A stretch of 30,936 bases of DNA from positions 1 to 30,936 of IMG/VR virus record IMGVR_UViG_3300020433_000032; one strand, given 5' to 3'. Under the pieces are notes generated by a model that saw only the letters and a program-made list of their open reading frames with translations, was not told where the DNA came from and searched no databases. The stretch is from a virus. A program made the position numbers and the translations under genes. Shown piece after piece: positions 22,300-29,534 of this stretch; position 1 is the stretch's first letter, and every line of letters begins with the position of its first letter.

Positions 22300-22408
22300 T
22301 GTTTTTCTCCGAGTTCGAAACCACTATAGTCTTTTTTCCAGGAACATTCAACCCCTGTGGGTTAGGTCCTCTCTCTGGTGGTATCGTAGTTGTTAGTTTT
22401 TTAATCAT
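22244..22408 (-). CDS. Small Pro/Asn-rich protein, 54 aa, bridging large genes
   Basis: The ORF from ATG 22408 to TAG 22244 overlaps the stop of the 827-aa gene by 8 bases (ATGATTAA) and the portal start by 56 bases. It opens MIKKLTTTIPPERGPNPQG, and the T-I-P-P-x-x-G-P-x-P-Q-G pattern is one I recall from short marine phage proteins. The last 20 residues are Arg/Asn-rich and read through the portal start, so a shorter functional region is possible. Coupling to the gene upstream supports expression. Function is unknown. Confidence 0.5.
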   Translation of the reverse strand: MIKKLTTTIPPERGPNPQGLNVPGKKTIVVSNSEKNNVRNRQVFTKRKARNRIT

Positions 22409-24884
22409 CTTGTAATAGTTTCATTCCTTGTATTCCTAAAGAAGCACCAAATCCAAGTATACCAGCTCGTGATAACACTCTTAAAGCAGCAGGGCTCATG
22501 CCTAATGAAGCAATACCTCTAACTGCTGATGGTAGTCCTCTAGTTAGTTTTGGTGTCTGATCTGCAAATGCAGGGTATAAATAATTTAGTGGATCTGTAG
22601 CCACATCTGAAATTGAATCACCTTCTGATACTTGTCTTGCTAAATCTAATCCAGCCAATGGAGCTAGTAATCCTGGTGAAGCCGCAACACCTAATCCTCT
22701 ACCAAGAACTCTTCCTGCAGTTCTAGCAACCCCTTTTCTTTCAACACCTAATCCTCTTGATCTACTAGCCTTAATTGTTGATGGTGCACTGAGAGCCGTT
22801 GCACCTGCAACTGTTGCACCAAGTGCGGGTAATTGATAATCTAAAATAGCTGGTCTTTCTAAATCTGGTGCAATAGGATTTGTGGCCATATCAACCAACA
22901 TATTTTTTTGTTGGTCTTCGTTTGATAAATAACTTGTTCGATCATCATTTCTAAATTCTTTTACAAAAGCAGTTCCAGCTGCTCCTGCAACACCAGCTAA
23001 AGTAAATCTTTTTACGCCTGGTGATTTTAAAAAATTTAAAAAACCTGTTGCAACTCCTTTAATTCTATTAACACCCTCTGTTTTTAAATTTTGAATTTTG
23101 CCTGCTGTTCCTACCGGATCTTCTTCTAAGGCTGCAGCCATTTGTGCACCACAACCTCTACCACCTTCAGCTAATTTAGCTCCACCAAATATTCTACATA
23201 TTTGATTTGTATCTTTGTCTGCAAATTCAATTAATTTTTTAGAACGATTAATTAAATTAGTAGCAGATTTTTCTCCAAACACTTCTGTAAGTTCTGGTGT
23301 TAATCTACCCGACGCTAATGTTTTTTTAATAAACCCGCCTAACGGAATATTTTTTGCTGCTGATTTTGCAATATCATACTGTGGATCTAATAGCTTAGGT
23401 GCTCCATAATCTATTACATTTATTTTTCCTGTTTTATCAATTGTAAAATCACCTGCTAAGTTTCCAAATAATGTTTGGTTTATGTTTTTTAATTTTTCAA
23501 CTTTTGCAATATTTGCATCTATGTCTGTTCCTTTCATAATAGCTTGTTGAAGATTGTTTAATTTTCTATCTAAACCTAATTTCCATTGATTGACATCTCC
23601 CATAATAGGATTTGTTCTTATGGCTCCCTCTATGTCACCACTTCTTTGTAAAGCTGCAAATGAGATAGGATGATCAAATTGAAAAGCTGCACCTTGTCTA
23701 CCTTTTTTTCCTAACTCAAAAGCGTCAGTTACTCTTTTTCTAATTACTCCATAATCTTTTAATTTTTGTAATGCTCTTTTTTTAAGAGTGGGATTATCTC
23801 TATAAAATTCTTCTACAGTCCCTGCAAAATCTCTTCCAATCTGAGATGGAAAAATATTAAATAATGTTTTAAGAACTACAGGTAGTTGACCAGACTCTAT
23901 GTTTTTAACATTCTTTAAAATGTTTGGTCCTATTGTTTCACCCCTAGATTCTTTTAAAAGTCTACTTGTACCATTTCTATGTGCTTGCACAGCAGCTTTA
24001 GTAATTTCAGAATTACTTAATCCTTTGCCTGCTAGTTTACTAACACCTGCAAATAATTCTTGTTCTGTCCTTATGTCTGGATTTTTCTTTACAAAATCTA
24101 TAACACTAGGGACTAAAGGGTTTCCTATATTTTTAATTGCAGCTGTCTTTGTTATTTTTTCTTGTTTTAATTTTTGAATATTTTCAAAATCAAAATTTTT
24201 AATTGTATTTAATTGTGGTTTAGAAATATCTAATTGATCAAATATATTTTTATATACTTCACCAGTTCCAGTTCCACCAGGTGCAATAGGTGCTTTTCCT
24301 TTTGCATATTGAACTAATCTTCTCCATACATTACCTGCTCTATTATCAAATTTACTTACTTTTAATCCTGCAGCTTTAGCTGCCGCCATAGATTTTTTTC
24401 TAGAAGGAAGATCTAAATAACTTTGTAAATTACCACCACCTGCCTTCCATTCATCAAAACTTTTTAAAAATTCTTTTAGTTTTGGAATTGCTTCTTTTGG
24501 AAATCTAGTTGGTATCGTATATTTTTTACCACCAGAGGTAAATGTTTGTTCAAAACCTCCAGCAGCTACTTTTTCACCTCTTATCTTTTTTACCGATTTT
24601 TCTCTAGATCTTTTAGTTTTTTCTGATTGTGGAAGTTTTACATATTCATCATATGATAGACCTAAAGATTTTGCTATCTTTCCTATTTTACTATTATCTT
24701 TTAATCTTTTTTGTAACTTAGAATCTTTTTGATATTTAAGGGCTGCTGCTTTTGCTTTCGCAGATGTTCCATAATCTTCTTTTAAAAAAGCTTTTTCCTC
24801 ATAATTACCTACTAGCTTATCTCCGTAGCTAAAAAACCAAGAACCACCGGTTCCATATGGTCTAACGTTTCCAAGTAATATCAT
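22401..24884 (-). CDS. Large internal virion / DNA-ejection-type protein, 827 aa
   Basis: The protein is Lys/Ala/Gly-rich and mostly helical. The N-terminus (W-F-F-S-Y-G-D-K-L-V-G-N-Y) precedes a basic helical region. Around 400-445 is F-Q-F-D-H-P-I then N-P-I-M-G-D-V-N-Q-W-K-L. At 562-585 is I-C-R-I-F-G-G-A-K-L-A-E-G-G-R-G-C-G-A-Q, a cysteine-flanked G-G-R motif. The last 200 residues hold hydrophobic Gly/Ala segments (about 626-640, 683-700, 731-747, 808-820) that could enter a membrane. Size, composition and position between terminase and portal fit an ejection protein of a short-tailed phage. This is inference. Confidence 0.55.
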   Translation of the reverse strand: MILLGNVRPYGTGGSWFFSYGDKLVGNYEEKAFLKEDYGTSAKAKAAALKYQKDSKLQKRLKDNSKIGKIAKSLGLSYDEYVKLPQSEKTKRSREKSVKKIRGEKVAAGGFEQTFTSGGKKYTIPTRFPKEAIPKLKEFLKSFDEWKAGGGNLQSYLDLPSRKKSMAAAKAAGLKVSKFDNRAGNVWRRLVQYAKGKAPIAPGGTGTGEVYKNIFDQLDISKPQLNTIKNFDFENIQKLKQEKITKTAAIKNIGNPLVPSVIDFVKKNPDIRTEQELFAGVSKLAGKGLSNSEITKAAVQAHRNGTSRLLKESRGETIGPNILKNVKNIESGQLPVVLKTLFNIFPSQIGRDFAGTVEEFYRDNPTLKKRALQKLKDYGVIRKRVTDAFELGKKGRQGAAFQFDHPISFAALQRSGDIEGAIRTNPIMGDVNQWKLGLDRKLNNLQQAIMKGTDIDANIAKVEKLKNINQTLFGNLAGDFTIDKTGKINVIDYGAPKLLDPQYDIAKSAAKNIPLGGFIKKTLASGRLTPELTEVFGEKSATNLINRSKKLIEFADKDTNQICRIFGGAKLAEGGRGCGAQMAAALEEDPVGTAGKIQNLKTEGVNRIKGVATGFLNFLKSPGVKRFTLAGVAGAAGTAFVKEFRNDDRTSYLSNEDQQKNMLVDMATNPIAPDLERPAILDYQLPALGATVAGATALSAPSTIKASRSRGLGVERKGVARTAGRVLGRGLGVAASPGLLAPLAGLDLARQVSEGDSISDVATDPLNYLYPAFADQTPKLTRGLPSAVRGIASLGMSPAALRVLSRAGILGFGASLGIQGMKLLQDD

Positions 24885-26110
24885 TAAACCTCCAGAATCT
24901 TAGCTAGGCCACCACTTCTAAATCCAATACCTACTTCTATGCCAAGTTGTTTTTGAAGATCTTTAATTGCATCTGGATAATCATCTGGGTTTTTTAAAAC
25001 TTTATTTAATTGTTTAAAGTACATAGTTTTTTCTTTGCCGACTAATTTTTTATCTGTGCCAAGACCTGCAAACAGTCTTGATATATCTTTACCTTCAAAA
25101 CCATATTTACGTAAAGCTTGGAAACCCATTCTTGCAGCACCACCCATGAACATAGGCACTCGTCCACCATCTGCAAATTCAAAATCTTCTGGGTTAACGG
25201 TTCTTGGATCAAACATTCTATCAGTTACAGATCTACCTCTACCATCTTTAACTCTTATAAGTCTTTCTGCAAATTTTTGAATGTCATTTGGATTATCTAT
25301 TTTTGCAATCGCTGTTGCAACTTTTGGTCCAAAATATTTTTGTACCAATAACAGTGGGTCACCTAATCCTGCTCCTCCACCCTCAGTCATAAATCTAAAA
25401 TCATCTGCTTCCATAACTGATGATAAAGTTGGACCGCCTGGAAACTGTGGGTCTTCTAAATCTTTTACTCTATTTAAAAAATCTCTAGCGTTTGCTCTAA
25501 CAGTTGGTTGAGCATTTTTTGTTACACCTGCGTTTAGATAAATTGTATCTACTAATTCATTCACAATTAAATTATTGTTTTGAACATTTTTAATTGACTC
25601 TAAACCTGCACCTGTTGGAGATTTATCAATACCTTCAGCCCTTGCCATATTTCTAAATGTTTCATCTGCTGATTGAGTTGGTGCTGCAATATCGTCTGGT
25701 CCTCCACGTGAACCTGGTGGTGGTAAATCGTCTGCTGCTCTCAAAGACATCAAACCAGCTTTATCTAATCCTCCAGTTCTTGTAGCAAGGTCAACAACAT
25801 TTTTTGGTTCTGCAGGTGGAAAATAAACTTTCTCCATCTTCTTCATGTTAGATAATAATTTGTTTGCTTGAATATCATTTAGTTTACCGGCTACAGCATA
25901 ACCCACTGAACCCGTTAATTCTTCTACTGCTTTTGATTGTGGTAATATAGCTAGAGCTTCTTCGTTGATGTCCATATCTAACATCAGCTCTGGAGACTTA
26001 CCCTTTCCTAAAAAATTTACGTTAGTTTTAGTTCCAAGAACGTCATTAGTGTTACCACCTAACTTTTTATATAATTGAACAATTGTATTTACTAGTTCTC
26101 GTCTAGCCAT
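24884..26110 (-). CDS. Putative internal virion protein, 408 aa, GGR motif
   Basis: The N-terminus (A-R-R-E-L-V-N-T-I-V-Q-L-Y-K-K-L-G-G) leads into a helical, Ala/Asp-rich chain with a Pro/Gly linker (D-D-L-P-P-P-G-S-R-G-G-P-D-D). Later it has F-A-D-G-G-R-V-P-M-F-M-G-G-A-A-R-M-G-F (about 312-330), a G-G-R motif like those in nearby genes. It ends F-R-S-G-G-L-A-K-I-L-E-V. It overlaps the terminase stop by 8 bases and abuts the 827-aa gene by one base. I associate such proteins with the head interior of marine phages. No enzyme motif is visible. Confidence 0.55.
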   Translation of the reverse strand: MARRELVNTIVQLYKKLGGNTNDVLGTKTNVNFLGKGKSPELMLDMDINEEALAILPQSKAVEELTGSVGYAVAGKLNDIQANKLLSNMKKMEKVYFPPAEPKNVVDLATRTGGLDKAGLMSLRAADDLPPPGSRGGPDDIAAPTQSADETFRNMARAEGIDKSPTGAGLESIKNVQNNNLIVNELVDTIYLNAGVTKNAQPTVRANARDFLNRVKDLEDPQFPGGPTLSSVMEADDFRFMTEGGGAGLGDPLLLVQKYFGPKVATAIAKIDNPNDIQKFAERLIRVKDGRGRSVTDRMFDPRTVNPEDFEFADGGRVPMFMGGAARMGFQALRKYGFEGKDISRLFAGLGTDKKLVGKEKTMYFKQLNKVLKNPDDYPDAIKDLQKQLGIEVGIGFRSGGLAKILEV

Positions 26111-27572
26111 AATATTCTATTCTACTCCTATCTGGTAGAGGTTCGTCTTTGTAAGAATCTACGTTACGAATTATTCCACCTTGTTTAATACGCATGATCG
26201 CTTGGGTCATAGAGTCGACATAGTCATCATGTTCTCCAAACGGAAACGCAGCGCATTCTTCTACGACTTCCTGTGCAAAATGTTGATGCATAGGTGCATA
26301 GATCATCCCCGATTCAAATAACGGAGATACTGAATTTACCCTTGAATGTTTATCATTTCCTCGGCTCGGTGTAAAGTTAACAACTGGGATACCCTTATCT
26401 CTTAATTCATGAGTCAAAGGCAATCCTGATGCTTTAGACTCAACGACTACCATGTCAGGCCTCCAGTATAAGTATTCTTCATACGCTACCCGTTTTAATT
26501 CTGGAAACTCATATCTATCTTTAAAAGCATTAAGAAGAATTATCCCTTGTCCCTGGTCCTCGTTTATCTGAAATATTCCCCACGTAGTTATAGCGCTATA
26601 GTCGGCAGATTCTTTTTTAAGAAAAGCTGTATCGTATGATTGTATTATAAAATCACATTTAGGCGGATCATGGTCTTCCCAGTTTTGCCACCACTCTCGT
26701 TTTATTATAGCTCCTTCTTCAGCTGTTGGCTGTTGCATGTATTGAGCGTTCCAGTTGTTTACTGGAATAGATGCTTTAGTCTTTTGTAATTCTTCTTTGG
26801 TCCAGTATTCTGGCCACACGGGTTCACCATCAGGAAGCAGGGCTGGTAGTTCTACAACCTCCCATTGGTCAGAGTCTTCTTCTCCCTGAGCCTTGATCAA
26901 TTGTCCAGTTAGATCTTTATTACTCCAACGTGTCATTACAACAACGATACGACCTCCTGGTTGCAAACGTTGACGTGGACCTGATGTATACCAGTTCCAT
27001 GCTTTCTCGAATGACTTACTATCTTTTTTAATATCTTGCTCTTTGTGTGGATCGTCAATGATTAGCAGATCAGCACCACGACCTGTTATTGCTCCACCAA
27101 CACCGGCAGCGAAGTATTCACCTCCCTGTTCCGTTTTCCATTTACCAGCAGCCTGTGAGTCCTCCATCAGACGTGTGTCGAATAGTTGTTTGTAGTTTTC
27201 TGTATCTACAAGATTCTTTGTCTTACGTCCGAAGTCTATTGCTAGATCAGCCGTGTGTGTTGCTTGAATGATCTTTAACCGGGGATCGAGGCCAACCATC
27301 CATGCCGGGAGTAAGTATGAGGCAAACTCCGACTTTGTGTGTCTTGGCGGCATGTTGATGATCAGACGTTTAATTTTCCCCTCAGCGAGGTCATTAAATT
27401 TTTTATTAATTTTTTTATGGTGTCCGCCTTGGATAAACTCGGGCCAAACATACTTAACAAAACTCAAAAAGTCTTTTTGTATTACTGGCTTAGTTTTATC
27501 TAGCTCCACACTCTTTTCTAGTTCTAGAAGTCGTGCTTTCTCTTCTGATGTCAATCCGTCAAAATTTTTCAT
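26103..27572 (-). CDS. terL: Terminase large subunit (DNA-packaging ATPase/nuclease)
   Basis: The 489-aa protein has both terminase domains. The ATPase part carries a variant Walker A at 75-82 (P-P-R-H-T-K-S-E), a Walker B at 168-174 (D-L-L-I-I-D-D) and a coupling segment V-V-V-M-T-R-W-S (210-217). The nuclease part has the acidic residues D314 (Q-S-Y-D-T-A-F), E378 (V-V-V-E-S-K) and D450/D453 (H-D-D-Y-V-D-S-M). These cut concatemers and pump DNA through the portal encoded downstream. No small terminase is seen before it. No clear Shine-Dalgarno precedes the ATG, and the leader is very AT-rich. Confidence 0.93.
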   Translation of the reverse strand: MKNFDGLTSEEKARLLELEKSVELDKTKPVIQKDFLSFVKYVWPEFIQGGHHKKINKKFNDLAEGKIKRLIINMPPRHTKSEFASYLLPAWMVGLDPRLKIIQATHTADLAIDFGRKTKNLVDTENYKQLFDTRLMEDSQAAGKWKTEQGGEYFAAGVGGAITGRGADLLIIDDPHKEQDIKKDSKSFEKAWNWYTSGPRQRLQPGGRIVVVMTRWSNKDLTGQLIKAQGEEDSDQWEVVELPALLPDGEPVWPEYWTKEELQKTKASIPVNNWNAQYMQQPTAEEGAIIKREWWQNWEDHDPPKCDFIIQSYDTAFLKKESADYSAITTWGIFQINEDQGQGIILLNAFKDRYEFPELKRVAYEEYLYWRPDMVVVESKASGLPLTHELRDKGIPVVNFTPSRGNDKHSRVNSVSPLFESGMIYAPMHQHFAQEVVEECAAFPFGEHDDYVDSMTQAIMRIKQGGIIRNVDSYKDEPLPDRSRIEYYG

Positions 27573-27676
27573 AAAATTTTTTGTAATAAATTTTTTATAA
27601 CCTATTTTTGTAGGATTGGCTATAATCGTCTAAATCTTACATATATGTGTACGTCTGGGACCCCTTTGTGTGTCTA

Positions 27677-27686
27677 GGGTGGGCCC
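27677..27686 (+). repeat. GGGTGGGCCC element, copy 1
   Basis: The 10-base GC-rich word is identical to that at 29939-29948. In both places it is followed by one variable base, CCC and, after about 12 bases, CAAGC. It stands out in an AT-rich spacer. Its function is unknown. Confidence 0.5.
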
Positions 27687-27791
27687 TCCCGTAGTTTCCA
27701 AGCAAAAACGCAAGATGTTGTGGTACCTCTATCGGTACACACTATGCAAGAATTGCAATGCAGTATTTGCATACCCTTATGGGATTTTATA

Positions 27792-27814
27792 GGTTAGGGG
27801 ATTAACCCCTAACC
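27792..27814 (-). terminator. Hairpin downstream of the 85-aa gene
   Basis: GGTTAGGGG and CCCCTAACC form a perfect 9-bp stem with loop ATTAA, starting 15 bases after the stop of the small gene at 27829-28086. No run of T follows on the minus strand (TATAAAATCC), so this may be a processing or weak termination hairpin and not a classical intrinsic terminator. Confidence 0.45.
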
Positions 27815-27828
27815 CACGATGACAAACA

Positions 27829-28086
27829 TCAGAAAGGCATGTCCTCACTTTCTGAATTTTGTTTCACTTCATCTTTTAATACTAATGGTTCTTGTTCCTT
27901 TGTCCAAAGGTCATTAGTATTTACTAAATGAAACGTAATGTCTTTGTTGTCGTTTAGAGTTTCCAAAGCAACTAATTTTGTAAATGCTTTGTCTCTTGTT
28001 AAGTCAGAAAATTTAACTGACCAAACATCTTTCATACCATAGGTATATTTATGTTGTTCAAGTATTAAATATTTTGTATCACTCAT
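27829..28086 (-). CDS. Small protein with SSB-like acidic C-terminal tip, 85 aa
   Basis: The protein has a beta-looking core (Y-L-I-L-E-Q-H-K-Y-T-Y-G, W-S-V-K-F-S-D-L, I-T-F-H-L-V-N-T) and a polar tail that ends S-E-S-E-D-M-P-F. The last residues match the conserved tip of single-stranded DNA-binding proteins (acidic run then x-P-F), which docks onto many replication and repair proteins. It is only 85 aa, shorter than a usual OB-fold SSB (about 110 or more). It could be a compact SSB or a mimic of the SSB tail. It overlaps the upstream 63-aa gene by 4 bases. The core fold is not recognised. Confidence 0.65.
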   Translation of the reverse strand: MSDTKYLILEQHKYTYGMKDVWSVKFSDLTRDKAFTKLVALETLNDNKDITFHLVNTNDLWTKEQEPLVLKDEVKQNSESEDMPF

Positions 28087-28274
28087 AACTTAATACTCCA
28101 ACTATCTGACGCAGTTCTATATCCATCTGCATCTATATCGAAATAAGTCATCAACATTCTGCCAGATTTGGAAATCCAATATCTGCATTTTTCTGTCCAC
28201 AACGCATTTCTTGTTATTGTTTTCTTATCACTTGCTGAATAGTAAGTGATAACAAAAGGTTTATTATTTATCAT
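28083..28274 (-). CDS. Small unknown protein, 63 aa
   Basis: The sequence starts MINNKPFVITYYSASDKKT and contains A-L-W-T-E-K-C-R-Y-W-I-S-K-S-G-R (24-39), then Y-F-D-I-D-A-D-G-Y-R-T-A and ends W-S-I-K-L. It is rich in aromatic residues and could be a small beta fold. It overlaps the 85-aa gene by 4 bases, so the two are coupled. A hairpin lies before its start. I do not recognise a family; it may share a nucleic-acid-linked role with its neighbour. Confidence 0.6.
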   Translation of the reverse strand: MINNKPFVITYYSASDKKTITRNALWTEKCRYWISKSGRMLMTYFDIDADGYRTASDSWSIKL

Positions 28275-28303
28275 TGTTTCTCATCTTTCTATAAGCTATT
28301 TGC

Positions 28304-28333
28304 TTATGGGATTAGAATACACTAATCCCATAA
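28304..28333 (-). terminator. 11-bp stem hairpin between 335-aa and 63-aa genes
   Basis: TTATGGGATTA and TAATCCCATAA form a perfect 11-bp stem around an 8-base loop, 13 bases after the stop of the 335-aa gene. The stem is AT-rich and no T run follows. It may be a weak terminator, an RNA-processing site or an operator for the two small genes downstream. Confidence 0.4.
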
Positions 28334-28345
28334 TTAATCAACAAC

Positions 28346-29353
28346 TTAATTCAAGTTATTAGAATTATTTTGTTGTTGTTGCATATATGCAACACGTTCT
28401 GCTATCTTTTGTTCTCTAGTTTTTTCGGTGTTTTTCATTCCCTTAATTCTTTCAGCAAGATTTTTAGGATTATAAATTACCAAGCCCGTAGAGTTAGTTC
28501 TGATTATTTCGTGGTCTTTGATATCAAGTCCAAGTTCATTTGCTAACTCAACACCCTCATCAAGCCATTTATAACCTTTCAATCCAAGTTTGATTTCTTT
28601 CATTTGTTTTAAAATACTTTCAATCCACTTGTAATGTGAAATAACAAATCGACCTTTTTGTTGTTTCCAAGTTATTAAAAACTTAAACTCATCTTCAGAA
28701 CAAGCAATAGACCTATCACGACAATAATCACGACCAATCAAATCAAGTTGATATTTTTCGTTCCACTCTTTACCATACTTGGTTTCATTATCACGACCAC
28801 CATTCAATCCAAGATATTTATTGTTGTTCTCAACAAACTTTCTTTTGTGTGGATTGTCGTCTTTGTCTTTTTGTTCAATCAAGATGTCGGCATTACAACC
28901 CTCTTGTGAATTGATTTCATCTCGGAATAAAGCAAAACCATATTCACTATCATCTGAATAAGATGAATTGTTTTCAACATCAATAGAACCATTTAATCTA
29001 AAATCAAAGTGTCTTTCTATTGGTACATTTTCTTCAACAACACTTTGTTGTTTTAAATGGTCAAACTTTTCTTTTGTTCCAAGATAGTGAAAATGAAAAC
29101 AACTATCTTTCGCAATAGTTGAAACATTTTCAAACTTGTTTTGTAGGTAGTATGCTTTTGCAACATCATCATCAGTATAATGACGTCTAACTATTTTTTC
29201 AGCAACACTCCAAGCCATATCATTAATATCAACTTGTTGCGCTTTTAGTTTTTCATACTTTCTTTTTTCTTGAGTATCTTCTTGTTGCAAGTGTACTTTT
29301 ATTCTATTTGCAAGTTTATTCCGATACTCGTTGTTTAGTCTTATTCTAGCCAT
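28346..29353 (-). CDS. Unrecognised 335-aa phage protein
   Basis: The N-terminus is basic and helical (A-R-I-R-L-N-N-E-Y-R-N-K-L-A-N-R-I-K-V-H-L-Q), followed by M-A-W-S-V-A-E-K-I-V-R-R-H-Y. A middle region has F-H-F-H-Y-L-G and C-N-A-D-I-L-I-E. The segment L-I-G-R-D-Y-C-R-D-R-S-I-A-C-S (209-223) has two Cys. The C-terminus is Gln/Asn-rich. It is transcribed from the minus-strand half of the divergent promoter at 29397-29424, and so is probably expressed with the plus-strand genes. No catalytic motif is clear, and I know no family. It is a candidate regulatory or nucleic-acid-linked early gene. Confidence 0.7.
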   Translation of the reverse strand: MARIRLNNEYRNKLANRIKVHLQQEDTQEKRKYEKLKAQQVDINDMAWSVAEKIVRRHYTDDDVAKAYYLQNKFENVSTIAKDSCFHFHYLGTKEKFDHLKQQSVVEENVPIERHFDFRLNGSIDVENNSSYSDDSEYGFALFRDEINSQEGCNADILIEQKDKDDNPHKRKFVENNNKYLGLNGGRDNETKYGKEWNEKYQLDLIGRDYCRDRSIACSEDEFKFLITWKQQKGRFVISHYKWIESILKQMKEIKLGLKGYKWLDEGVELANELGLDIKDHEIIRTNSTGLVIYNPKNLAERIKGMKNTEKTREQKIAERVAYMQQQQNNSNNLN

Positions 29354-29396
29354 GTGTCCTCGCTTTCTTTATGTTATTGGTTAATGACATAAAAAA

Positions 29397-29424
29397 GTTA
29401 TAAACTATATTGACAATAAGTCAA
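29397..29424 (-). promoter_or_regulatory. Sigma70-like promoter, leftward, for the 335-aa gene
   Basis: On the minus strand TTGACT (29424-29419) and TATAAC (29402-29397) are 16 bases apart, each matching five of six consensus bases. It lies about 45 bases before the start codon of the 335-aa gene and shares the palindrome TTGAC-N5-GTCAA with the opposing promoter. Confidence 0.6.
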
Positions 29425-29438
29425 TGGGATATTATATT
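29410..29438 (+). promoter_or_regulatory. Strong sigma70 promoter, rightward, for the zinc-finger-like gene
   Basis: TTGACA (29410-29415), an exact -35, is followed after 17 bases by TATATT (29433-29438), five of six for the -10. It drives the plus-strand gene from a start point near 29445. Its -35 lies on one arm of the palindrome TTGAC-AATAA-GTCAA (29410-29424). Confidence 0.75.
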
Positions 29439-29478
29439 AAAATCTGTTATTTACAAAAACTTAACAACAACGAAAGCA

Positions 29479-29519
29479 TTGGGCTGAAAGGTAGTTCTAG
29501 TGTAGAATATTCAGCCCAA
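29479..29519 (+). promoter_or_regulatory. Leader hairpin of the zinc-finger-like gene
   Basis: TTGGGCTGAA (29479-29488) and TTCAGCCCAA (29510-29519) form a perfect 10-bp stem. Inside, TTCTA (29495-29499) pairs with TAGAA (29503-29507). The structure ends a few bases before the Shine-Dalgarno AAAGGA and lies fully within the predicted leader RNA. It may control translation or RNA stability. Confidence 0.55.
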
Positions 29520-29534
29520 GCAGAAAGGACAGAA

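Larger units (their letters stand above)
27573..27828. other. 256-bp non-coding spacer before the terminase
   Basis: No convincing gene is seen. The terminase-proximal 60 bp are A/T runs. Around 27677-27690 is the GC-rich word GGGTGGGCCC, which recurs at 29939. At 27744-27772 are ATGCAA and TTGCAT in inverted order around a central TTGCAATGCA. At 27792-27814 is a 9-bp stem hairpin. The packing of symmetric elements suggests a promoter or operator region for the late unit, or a packaging-related site, but no clear -35/-10 pair stands out. Confidence 0.4.

Noticed and set aside
29424-29534. N-terminal extension of the zinc-finger-like gene to ATG 29424
   Set aside because: This ATG overlaps the promoter between the -35 and -10, would lie upstream of the transcript start, and lacks a ribosome site. 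The ATG at 29535 has AAAGGA.
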